A DNA stretch of 64,000 nt, taken from Ischnura elegans. Lineage: Eukaryota; Arthropoda; Insecta; Odonata; Coenagrionidae. The first letter of the stretch is position 1. Every line of letters begins with the position of its first letter. Shown here one piece after another: positions 55,501 through 64,000 of the stretch. The translations under genes and the position numbers were made by a program. Under the pieces are notes generated by a model. It had not been told where the DNA came from and did no database searches. It saw only the letters and a program-made list of their open reading frames with translations. The stretch is from NCBI RefSeq assembly GCF_921293095.1, contig NC_060251.1:38421644-38485643 (forward strand), in the 5' to 3' direction.

Positions 55501-58500
55501 GTTATTATTACCTGAGTTGGTAAATTATTAGTAATCGACAATCATAATAGAACGCCATCTACAATTCTCCTCCAGGAATTTCTGAAGAACTAATTACCCG
55601 CTTCCCGGTAATTTTGAGAGCTGTCTCTACTGGAATTCGAGTAAATGATAAAATTTTCTCAACTTATTGCCTTATAACAGCTAAAATATGTGTAAAACTC
55701 TATCCATGGTTTCATATGCCGCCAACTCTTCACAAAGTTTTACTGCATGGAACGGAAATTGTGCAAAATGCCATACATCCCATTGGACAGCTCTCCGAAG
55801 AGGCGTTGGAAGCCCGACACAAGGATATAAGAGAATATCGCGAAAAACACACCAGGAAAGTTTCTAGAATTGCCACAAACTATGACCTTTTCCATAGGCT
55901 TCTGCTTACGTTAGATCCTTTCATTTCTTGCTCTGCGGAGGTTCCAAGTAAAGTAAAAAAATTACCAGAGAAGGAGAAAAATCTTCTGGTGAATAGCGCA
56001 AATATTTTAGTACATGAGGAGCCTTCATCCTCTGACTCCGAATAGATTTAAATATGGCACACCTTTGTTTTGAGAACTTTGCAATAAAAGTATTTGTCAA
56101 TGGTATTAATTATTATTATTATGCTTCAATGACCGAAATTTAAGTTTTGAAAGGCTCAGTAGCCATTTTTAATCATCACATACCTTATGAGAAGCTACGA
56201 GATACCTTAAACATAGTTAAAAATGGAATAAATTTTGTTTTTCCTTTGATATTCCCATATCAAAATTTCGACTTGCCCCTGGTAACTAAGATACCCGCAT
56301 AACTTTACCCTATTTTTGAATTTTATTGTCCTCCTAAACAATGTTCTGCACTAAATCATCGTAAATAAGTTCCATTGTGTCCATAAAATACCCAATTTGC
56401 AAAAAGTTTCATTAATTTAGCAATACTTTAGACTACAGCGATTTTTGGCCAGCTATTTTTTATTTCAGCCCGCTGTGCAACGTGGGAGAATTATTGGATG
56501 TCTCTATTGAAGCGTTTAGCTTTACCGCTCTTACCTCCTGTCATGGACACCCCTCTGTCCTGAATTAAAACACCGAAAGGGTGTATCTCTCTCGCTGAAA
56601 TCCCCACGGACAGTGAGTCACCAATGGCCGCGATGACGTCGATATCTCCGGGTCGCAGCTTGTGGACAGTGGTCGGACGGCTCTCGGATCGCCATCCTGC
56701 TCCCTCAGGGTCGACTTCGCAAGGGTGCGGTATCCATGGCGGTATCCTGTCTTGAATTGGTTCTCTGTAAGGGTTGTTCTGTGGATACCTTAGGTTTCTC
56801 GTATCCTGTTGATGAAAATAATGCATCTATGAATTCCCGATTCCTCGGCTGATGTTATGTGGTTAAAAAATACCAAAATTCAGCGAACCGCTTGATGTAT
56901 TCAGGCCTCTTTTTGAAATATATATAATTATGGAATGTAAATAAATCACGTTCCAAGGGCCGCGTTTGAAAACGCCGTTCCCGTGAGTCTATTCACCCAA
57001 CCCAACCAGCCAGTATACAAATATATCTGAACGAGGATTTAGCAGTGACATTCATTAGTATCGGAGGATTTCCGAAGCTTCTCCTCATTAAGGACAACAA
57101 TTTCTCTTGCATTCCAGCAGGCCTCTTCAGGTTGAAGTGAAAACACGGCATCAAGCACTTAGACCTGAAGACGCCTGCTAAAATGCAGGAGAAACTGTCT
57201 CTCCATCACAACGACGACGTGGTGAAACCCGAAAAATGCAGCCTTCATAACGTATCGCAATATATTTTATATTCAGGTCGAAGTGACCTGAAGACGCCTG
57301 CTGGAATGCAGGAGAAACTGTTGTCTCCAACACAACCACGACGCGGTGAAACCCGGAAAATGCAGTCTACATCAACGCGAACCGCGGAATCCTTTGCACC
57401 AACTTAAGCTTTCGCTGGAAAGGGGATTTATTACGCTTTTAAAACTTGGGTGGTATTCAGGGGAATTTGCCAGTTTTCGTAACCCATGCTTAGTATTTGT
57501 TAACTTTCTAAGGAGAATCAGCACGATATTGAATTTGTAATCTAACAACTTTAAATATTCTATCTTTTCTCCAATTTTTGTTGTTGTTATGTTTACATGT
57601 ATCAAATATTTATTATCTATGTCAAAATGAAATGTATTTACTTTTTCCTCGTATTGTTGTAACAGGACTAAGCTCTTAAAGTTAACTTATTCCACTTGTG
57701 TTAACTCCATTATTTTAACAATATTAAGCCTCATGCTGCTATGTTATTCTGCTCATGGATAACCGAGGCTATATACTATAAGAATATGGCATAATTGCTA
57801 TGTTTATGGTTTTTTACGGTTTCAACTGGAATATAACTGCGAATATTAATTCATGTCAAAACAAAAAATTCAAAGTTAAATAAAAGCTAAAATACCAGTT
57901 TGGTATAAAAATATGCATCTATTTGCAATTTTATAGCCGTATCAAATATTTATTATCTATGTCAAATGCTTAGATTTAAGTTTTCTTTTTCACGCGAACA
58001 ATATTTTACTGCGAATACTACGGAAAATGCAGCCTAGAAGGCTTAAGTTATTACTTTTCGAGGAAAGATATGTGATGCAGCACCTAGGACATATCCTAAT
58101 GGAGTTTTCAATTTACGATTAATTTCAAATAATATAGAGTGGATGATCAACCAAAATCCATTATGATTAATTAGGAAATTTGGTGAATACTTTGCTGCAT
58201 ACATAAACACTAGAACGAAGATGACGACTGCAATGGAAAGTGAAGGCTTTCATTTGTAAGATTTCTTTAACCTTTTAGTTCATTTTTTTATTTTTAAAGC
58301 CAAAAACATATTTTCATTGGCTGAATGGAAAAGATATTTTATCCTTTAAAAGTTCTGTGTTATTTGGAACTGGGGAAAAGAGATTACCAAAGGATGGTGG
58401 CGTAAAGCATTTGGGGGTCTGTTATTTGTGCACATATCCTGAATCTCTTCTCTTAATTGCTTTGAAGTAAATTACATGGGATATGGAGCTCTTGCTTGCC

Positions 58501-58661
58501 TCAATTATCCGTGAAAATAGGTCCGTAACGGGTTTCTCCCCGGAAGCAGGATGTTGGTCCCCTTCGGCAACCTCAGCGCAGCCAAATACAATGGCGAGGA
58601 GCAGGCATATTGCTCGAAACAAAGTATTTTGCGAACATGAAACTTCTTTGTCTTCATCCAT
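43385..58661 (-). CDS. PLB1-like secreted GDSL lipase, gene 4 (complete)
   Basis: Complement(43385..43545, 43812..43998, 46301..46461, 48043..48202, 48949..49175, 56535..56805, 58500..58661): 1329 bases, 442 residues plus stop. Signal peptide in exon 1 (FRAICLLLAIVFGCAEV), IGDSLSVG (Ser118), GHND (Asn229) and ECFHPNQRG (Glu378, His381). As in gene 2 the triad Asp is Glu. Exon 5 is six bases longer than in the paralogs, adding two residues near its start (IAIQQRIS). The exon 1 donor is GC. Intron 1 is short (1.7 kb). Intron 2 (49176-56534, about 7.4 kb) carries a complete-length Transib and a SINE. Frame open throughout, so probably an active gene. Same strand and same layout as genes 1 and 2. 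Confidence 0.9.
43812..43998 (-). CDS. PLB1-like gene 4, exon 6 (block V)
   Basis: 187 bases, TLSGRYEEREDFAVTFQPF, then LWTTECFHPNQRG. Asp of DxxH is Glu. Acceptor CTTAAAG, donor ACAG|GTAATT. Confidence 0.87.
44237..45146. mobile_element. Long-TIR element in intron 5 of gene 4
   Basis: Counterpart of 13171-14149. Inner right arm TTTAAAAATAGTGCATTTTC at 45039. A GC-rich piece around 44310-44350 (CTGCGCCCGCTCCCAGCGGG) is private to this copy. Confidence 0.5.
45616..46192. mobile_element. hAT-like nonautonomous element in intron 5 of gene 4
   Basis: Left GGGATGCGCGATTACTCG, right CTACTCGCACATCCC, with many TCGAGTCGAGT repeats near both ends. Absent from the aligned place in unit 2. Target duplication not recognisable. 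Confidence 0.55.
46301..46461 (-). CDS. PLB1-like gene 4, exon 5 (six bases longer)
   Basis: 161 bases, DPTIAIQQRISNSLTCEVI to AVEEEL. The insertion of two codons relative to genes 1-3 keeps the frame. Acceptor TTTTCCAG, donor CTG|GTAATT. Confidence 0.83.
46856..47150. repeat. Dispersed repeat, unit 4 copy
   Basis: Begins ACAGGGTGTTTCAGGAGGGA. Homologous to 16964-17240 and in the corresponding intron 4. No coding potential and no clear right terminus. Confidence 0.4.
47160..47200. repeat. Short hairpin in intron 4 of gene 4
   Basis: Arms GTTGCGTAAGCTTGCC (47160-47175) and 47185-47200, one mismatch, nine-base loop. Not present in the aligned sequence of unit 2 (about 17235). Confidence 0.7.
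48043..48202 (-). CDS. PLB1-like gene 4, exon 4 (GHND block)
   Basis: 160 bases, LLSILIGHNDLCAYYC to VNLLSIL. Acceptor TTCTTATAG, donor TTTTAG|GTGAGA. Confidence 0.85.
48949..49175 (-). CDS. PLB1-like gene 4, exon 3
   Basis: 227 bases, GVGTWREITTLPNLIKIFNP to NNDWK. Acceptor TATGAGCAG, donor AAG|GTAAGC. Confidence 0.87.
50760..52740. other. Inner part of intron 2 of gene 4
   Basis: AT-rich, no gene. A diverged direct repeat: 51764-51950 against 52141-52325 (CATAACTCC, then CACCAAAA, then TGGAC.TATATTGTA). Confidence 0.5.
52870..53160 (-). repeat. tRNA-derived SINE in intron 2 of gene 4, with a second repeat at its head
   Basis: Minus-strand B-box GGTTCGAATCC (53013-53023), A-rich tail at 52870-52910. 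Followed by CATCTACATCTACATCCGCA (53078 on), a separate dispersed repeat. Absent from the aligned site in unit 1 (about 3855). Confidence 0.65.
53874..56477 (+). mobile_element. Transib DNA transposon (defective)
   Basis: 2604 bases with 38-base inverted ends matching at about 34 positions, starting CACAGTGGGCTGAAATC, and flanked by the 5-base duplication CAACG (53869-53873, 56478-56482). 5-base duplications and CACWRTG ends are the hallmark of the Transib superfamily, the relatives of RAG1. The aligned uninterrupted site in unit 1 is near 4147. Only the C-terminal transposase part is recognisable. The rest (54240-55100) has open frames I cannot assign. Confidence 0.85.
55137..56045 (+). pseudogene. 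Transib transposase, C-terminal part, split by a putative intron
   Basis: Exon-like part 55137-55277 reads VDLPKAGFGTTNDGNTARCY, then donor GCAG|GTAAAT. Acceptor TCCTCCAG and a second part 55576-56045 continue in frame with GISEELITRFPVIL, then GQLSEEALEARHKDIREYR, which aligns with the region of the catalytic Glu in Transib and RAG1 proteins, and a stop after SSDSE. About 200 residues remain of a protein that is usually several hundred longer; the aspartates lie in the missing part, so the copy cannot be autonomous. Confidence 0.75.
56535..56805 (-). CDS. PLB1-like gene 4, exon 2 (catalytic Ser)
   Basis: 271 bases, DTRNLRYPQNNPYREPIQDR, VIAAIGDSLSVG and RGVSMTGG. Acceptor CATCAACAG, donor GGAG|GTAAGA. 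The Transib ends only about 57 bases beyond this exon's low end. Confidence 0.9.
57166..57383. repeat. Tandem repeat of about 120 bases in intron 1 of gene 4
   Basis: CCTGAAGACGCCTGCT, then ATGCAGGAGAAACTG, then GGTGAAACCCG.AAAATGCAG, twice (from 57166 and from 57289). A dispersed repeat fragment without coding capacity. Confidence 0.6.
58500..58661 (-). CDS. PLB1-like gene 4, exon 1 (signal peptide)
   Basis: 162 bases, 54 codons, MDEDKEVSCSQNTLFRAIC, then LLLAIVFGCAEVAEGD and finally SRIIE. The donor aligned with gene 1 is GAG|GCAAGC. An alternative in-frame GT donor (CAT|GTAATT) lies 27 bases further down, which would add nine residues. Confidence 0.75.
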
Positions 58662-60487
58662 GGCCCGGTTCTCTCAGCTGCAGTTGTGACTGCTCCGTTA
58701 CGAAGCTGTGGTTCTACCGAACTTCACCGCTGATATCCAACTGGAAGAGGTGCTGAAAAATTACGTAGATTATATTTGCTGAAATGACTAAGTCTAGGTT
58801 AATTAGAAGTATTAGTTACCACCATGATGCTTTATATTCTTCAAGTTGACGGATTATCAATAGTTTGACTTCAATGGCATGCATTTTGCTATATGTCACG
58901 TATATTTAGCTTTAAACAATGACTCATGCATATGTATGAAAGTGTTAACTATCAACAAGAATTAACACAATCCATTCATTCAAGAGGCACATATTATATC
59001 CCACAAAAAATGACGCCTTACAAATGTTACTTGTATATCATCCTGTTAGTAGCACTGGAAAATTTGTTTCGTAAACATTGAGTGGGGTGTGAACTACTTA
59101 GATGCTTTACCTAACAAATGGCTAGGTTTCAAATCGCGAAGAAAATACATCACAACGTCCGACATAATCAGTGCTAGGAAAAAAATGCTTAAGAGTTTAC
59201 CTTAGATTAAGAAATATTGCGTGGCATTGGGAAATACTTAGTTTGGGGAAGATTTTTTCTTACCGTGAACGAGATAGAATTACTAAATTTAGAACAATTT
59301 TAATCTGCGTTATTCAGCTGCAGTTGTAATCGTGCCGTTAGGATGCTGTGGATCTACCAAACTTCAACACTGAGATCCAACTGGAAGAGGTACTGCAAAA
59401 TTACGCATATTAACACTTTAATTCCATTAATATGCACTGAAGTACATGGCACTTAGATTTAGGTTTAAAGGCAATGGCACATGCATAGGTATATGTGATG
59501 AGTGTTAACTATCACCAAGAATTTACACAATGCATTCGTTCAAGATTTAGAACTAAAGCTACATATTATGTCCCAAAATAAATGATGTACTACCAATGCT
59601 ACCTGCATTTTATCCTGTTAGTAGTATTGCGAAATTTATTTCGTAAACATTAAGTGGGAAGTCAACTAACTAGGTGCACTAACTAACAAATGGCTCAGTA
59701 TCAAATCGTGTAAAAATACATCACCACTTCACACATAATTGGTGCCAGGAAAAAATGCTGAAAAGTTTACCCTTGATTGAGATATTTTGCGAAAAATTAG
59801 GAAATACTTAGGAAAGATTTTTTCGTACACTTAACGGGAGAGGATCGTTAAATATATAACTACAATTTTAATCTGAATTATTCTACACGACCCTCATCTA
59901 GTGAATTAGTATCATCTTTACTGGTTGTGGAATATGTTCGGCTCAGAATTTTGTAAATAAAAATGAAATGTCGCTTTATAACTTGAATTTAGTGATGCCT
60001 TGTGGTTCCATTACTCCTACCAAGATTCACATGTTGAAAGTTGAGCCTACCTGTGTATTTGCTGATGCTTGTGAAGTTACTTCCTCAGCAATGTAGCAGT
60101 ATGGTATTCCTTGCCGGAGTAAACTCACCAACGAATAGCCAAGAATAGATAACAAACATTTTTAGACGACTAGCATTTTCGTCGAGTCACTAAAACTTTT
60201 GCGATCCATGTTTGTCAATACCAATGGTTTTTGGGGGTGACCTCGTGTCAAGACTTTAAAATGCCCAACGTTTCCTCTCCTGTATCCGAGCCGTCGTCAG
60301 GGAAAATGATCGTGTGGCCTTCATTGAGCATCATTTTATAGGTGGTGAGTCCGGGAAGAGAATTTTCTGGACGTATTTTTTTCTGGAATTGACCGGAAGC
60401 CAAGTTTCACCATTCTACTGTAAGTTTTCTCTGTTGCAGTTGCTTCAGCGCATTATACTTACGAAGGCCTCCCGGTAGAAACTCGTT

Positions 60488-60775
60488 ATGGAATATTTTT
60501 TTCCTGGCGAGGATTTTTGGGTTTTTTTTATCTATGGCATGACCTTGCTAGGCGTGTTCAATGCTGCCAGCATCATCCGGAAGAAATTCGGAGAGGGCAC
60601 TGCACATTTGGCCGAGACATACATAAAGACTACGTATTTCAAGTGGAGAGGCGAATATTACGAGCTGACAGAAGGAGCAGCAATGGGATATCCTATCTTT
60701 CCTGTTGTAGGCAACATGTACGATGGGGGAGAAAAGTATCCCAACATATTTTGTGCCACCACCATCGCTTCGTAG
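60488..60775 (+). pseudogene. Penelope-like reverse transcriptase fragment, copy 2
   Basis: 95-codon open frame with ASIIRKKFGEGTAHLAE, then TYFKWRGEYYELTEGAAMG and PIFPVVGNMY, the reverse-transcriptase core of Penelope-like elements. Better kept than its duplicate at 9459-9765. No YVDD box follows, so it is a fragment. Confidence 0.6.
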
Positions 60776-62289
60776 GAGATTGCATTCTCTTTTTGACGGA
60801 GTATAATCCTTGGAACGAGACGAGGGAAAATTAAAATGCGGTCCTTTTTAAGCAACGAATATTGCGACGGTGAATTTGTCGGCCTCGTATGCCATTCGCT
60901 CTGTTGACCAGAATGGTAGCGCATTCGATACCCTTTGCCGTCGTGCCTTCGTTTTTTTCGCTAACTTCTTCTAACCCTCATTTCCTTTCATTCTTCGCAC
61001 CTACTCTTGCACTAGTTCTGAAATTCTCTGGAAGCACATCTCCACTTCTGCACTCTCTCGTCTCTGAAAAATTAGTGATAAATATTTGCGAGACCTAATC
61101 TGCAAGGCAGCCATGGCGAGGAACGGTTTTGACCATCAGAAAGCATCAGGTATTACACTAAATACCTAAACAGCATCACTACAAAAGGTTTGTGAGCGTC
61201 AATTGTGACTGAAAATATTTCTTCAATGTGCTTACACACTTTTCATACTAATTTAAATGGCAACATATAACGTTCCGAGGTAAATTCAATAAATCGGAAA
61301 AAATGTGACATTTTAGTTTTCCCTAGCCAGCACACAAAACGTCTTGGATATCTTCATCACAGGTACAGAATACGGAACCTTGGGACACTCTGAAGGTAAA
61401 GACTAACACATGTTCTTATCAGCGCCTTTGATATCGAATTCTTGGCCGGTTTCTGAAATCCAGTATTAAGCAGCTTAGCTAAGCTAAACGACATAAAATA
61501 TCTATAACTAACCTTATTGGTGAAACTGGTCATAATAGCGTATAAAGTTCTATAGTGCTACGGTTGAAATATTTGATGAAGCTTACAGAAAATGGTGGCG
61601 TTCCATAGCCAATGTTCTTTTTATAATCCCGTAAAAGCGTTTTGGATTTTTCCTGTTAGATACGATGGATTTAGCTACTTATAATAAAAGGGTAGGTAAT
61701 CCTTATCAAAAGAAGATAATACGAAACCTTGGGACACACTGTATGCAGAAATCCAACGAGCACCAAAAGGGATCTCCCATCACCATTTAGCAAAAAGTTA
61801 TGGCTGGAGACTGAAATGATTTATCAATCCATCCCTCTCACCGTCGAGGACAACAGGTACGAAGAGCTGAATGAATTAATGAAAATACTTACGTGAGTAA
61901 ATATAGATGAAAAAAATAAGGACGACCATCCCCCAGAAAATTAAGACACCAAAGCTCAAGTCTTGGAGAAGAAAATATCGAGGAGTAGAAAATAGTCTTC
62001 CTGCCATCCATCAAAGAAACGAGGAATAAAATATCTGGAATATTAGGAACGTACAAGATAAAAACCTTATTTGACTCTTTGAGTGCCGGTCGCTACTTTA
62101 AAAGCCCTAGTGAAAAATCAGGCCATTTTTACTAAATTCATACTTTTGTTAGGCATTAGCATCAAAATCATATTTATTGCGAAGACTGTTTCAATAAAAT
62201 TTACATTGCTCTTATTATTGAACGGGTTGAATAAATTTTTGCTAACTTTTAACTTTCTCATGTAGGTATGAAAACCTACGGTTTTTTTA

Positions 62290-64000
62290 AAAATTATTAT
62301 TATTAAAGTATTCTACCGATTAAGGAAGGTTTCCATGGAGAACTTCAGAAGAATTCTAGGATCCTTCCTCCCCATCAACCACTTCCCTCTTCAGTTCACA
62401 ATGAGGCCAACTCCCTTTAATTATATCTAAAAATTTCTATTCTTTTGCTTCTTCTCCCTCGTTTACCTAACATTCTACCCTCTAACCCTGTTTTCAACAT
62501 CCCCTCCCCGCTAAGTATTCGTTCCATCCATACCCCCTGTCTCTTCCGTATCTCGTCTAAAAGTTGCCTCTCCTCACCCACCATGTCCAGCACTTCATCG
62601 TTCCTCCTCCTCTCCGTCCATTTCACCTTTTCCATTCTTCGCCACACCCACATTTCGAATGCCTCCAGTCTTTTCTCGTTCTCCTTCGTAAGTGTCCACG
62701 TTTCTGCACCGTAGAGAGCTACACTCCAGATCAAACTCTTCACTTACCTTTTCTTTAAACTCTTACATAACGATCCTCTCAGAAGCTCCTCCGTGTTCAT
62801 GAACGCCTCCTTTGCTAATCCGATTCTCTTCCTGATGTCCTTACAACTATATCCGTTTTCCTCTCACGCACTGCCTAAATGGTTGAACTGCTCAACCTGC
62901 TCAAGTTTTTCACCACTCACCTTCACCTTAAGTTTCTCATTCCTCGCTCGTGATGCTTTACAAAACCGCATTACCTTGCTCTTCTTGTGATTAATCCTCA
63001 TCCCATACTCCTCGCAACGCTCGTATAACGAATCCACTATAGCCTGAATCCCCCTCGCTGACCGGCGAATTAACACCTGATCATCCGCGAATCACACTGA
63101 GTTAAACATCATTCCTCCTACTTACTCCAGCTTCTAACTCATCCCACGCTTCCCTCACCATCTCCTCAGCGTACACGTTAAAGAGCGGCGGCGATAGACG
63201 ACAGGTAGCTTTGCTCACTACTCGGCCCATGCTTGCCCACCCAGATTCTCCGTCCGCTACCCTCACTTGCGCACTCTGGGTCATATACAGATTACGAATC
63301 CATCGCCTATCCCTCAAATCTACACCTATTCTCCTGATTATATCCATTAACTAAACCCAGTTCTCCCTATCAAATGCTTTTTCTAAATCCACGAAACTGG
63401 CATACATGTCTTGGTCATGTCCTAGGTTCCTCTCTACGAGGGACCTCATTATTGCTATTGCGTCAGGAGTTGACTTCCCTTTTCTAAAACCAAACTGATC
63501 TTCACCCAAATTCTCCTTAGCCCTCGCTCCCATTCGTCTGTTCAATATCCTCAGTACTACTTTCACCGCTTGCGATATTAGGCTTATAGTCCTATGATCT
63601 CCGCATTCAACAGCTTTCTTCTTTTTCGGTAGATCCGTCTTCACAAAATCCTCCGACAAACATCCCTCCTCATAGATCCTGCGTACTAGTTCGAAAAACC
63701 TTTTCTTACTATCCCTCTCTAGATTCTTCAGCTGCTCATATGGGATAATGTCCACGCCCTCTGCTTTCCTAGGCTTCATATCACGAAAGCCTCTCTTGAT
63801 TTCCACATCTAAGATCCCCGGCCCAAGATTATCCTCCTCCATTGCACTTCCCTCTTCTAGAGTCAATATTTCTGGTCTGTTCATTCCGTCATACAGTTCT
63901 TCCGCGTATTCCTTCCATCTACTCTGTACCTCTTCTCTCTCGGTTAGCATCCTTCCATCTTTAGCCTTAACCCTTTCATTGCGTAACATTTTCTCAGAGT
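62290..64000 (-). mobile_element. Non-LTR retrotransposon (LINE), 5' part outside window
   Basis: 3' end with a TAA-type tail near 62293-62310. The reverse transcriptase runs on the minus strand from the right edge: HRTISLISQAVKVVLRI, QFGFRKGKSTPDAI and FVDLEKAFDR (to about 63360), one in-frame stop, IGVDLRDRRWIRNLYM (63102-63347), the catalytic FADD (about 63081-63092), then INHKKSKVMRF and the C-terminal LYGAETWTLTKENEKRL (62417-62743). Stops and shifts make it inactive. Confidence 0.82.
63351..63989 (-). pseudogene. LINE reverse transcriptase, N-terminal RT blocks
   Basis: 212 open codons with GVDIIPYEQLKNLERDS, the DLPKKKKAVECGDHRTISLI block and DMYASFVDLEKAFDRENW, i.e. RT blocks 1-4. 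It ends at a stop directly after the catalytic-Asp block; the reading continues in the same frame as MDIIRRIGVDLRD downstream, so one nonsense mutation separates them. Confidence 0.75.

Larger units (their letters stand above)
42250..61700. repeat. Segmental duplication unit 4
   Basis: Contains all of gene 4 with flanks matching unit 2 on the left (42250-44300 against 11830-13250) and units 1 and 2 on the right (58400-61700). Differences are mostly private insertions: Transib, SINE, hAT-like element and hairpin. Confidence 0.78.

Noticed and set aside
1-64000. CRISPR arrays, rRNA, bacterial operons
   Set aside because: No regularly spaced short repeats, no rRNA-like blocks and no prokaryotic gene packing in the window.

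Overview
The window looks like a piece of an AT-rich arthropod nuclear genome, most likely an insect. It has spliced genes with short exons and kilobase-sized introns, GT-AG borders, tRNA-derived SINEs, and remains of Penelope-like, LINE, mariner, pogo, hAT and Transib elements. I see no bacterial operons, rRNA, true tRNA or CRISPR. I cannot name the species.

The only host genes I can support are four paralogous GDSL/SGNH lipases of the phospholipase B1 (PLB1-like) type. Each has seven coding exons with the same intron phases (0,1,0,1,0,1). Gene 1 (minus, exons 1-5 at 7116-359) runs off the left edge. Gene 2 (minus) has exons 2-7 at 20463-12295, and its best exon 1 is at 34494-34333. Gene 3 (plus, 21928-30499) is complete and the most diverged. 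Gene 4 (minus, 58661-43385) is complete. The predicted products are single-domain secreted lipases of about 434-442 residues with an N-terminal signal peptide and no C-terminal membrane anchor.

Genes 1, 2 and 4 lie in the same direction inside long segmental duplications whose introns and flanks are still recognisably homologous: unit 1 about 1-10310, unit 2 about 11820-21424 plus 33964-37300, unit 4 about 42250-61700. Comparing units gives empty sites for several mobile-element insertions.

Gene 3 does not belong to this series. It lies in a block of about 12.5 kb (21425-33963) that splits unit 2 inside intron 1 of gene 2. On both sides the flanking sequence is continuous with one and the same point of the other units, and both junctions carry the same 17-base terminus in inverted orientation. 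An oppositely oriented paralog therefore seems to have been inserted whole into the intron of its relative.

The rest is mainly mobile DNA. A defective Transib (53874-56477) has termini resembling V(D)J recombination signals. There is a 5'-cut LINE at the right edge (62290-64000), a LINE endonuclease fragment (40360-40612), Penelope-like fragments (9459-9765, 40700-42060, 60488-60775), a mariner remnant (36591-37195), a pogo-like element (14290-15088), two copies of an element that appears to insert at AATT without ordinary target duplication (7577-8668, 42333-42969), hAT-type MITEs, SINEs and several hairpins.
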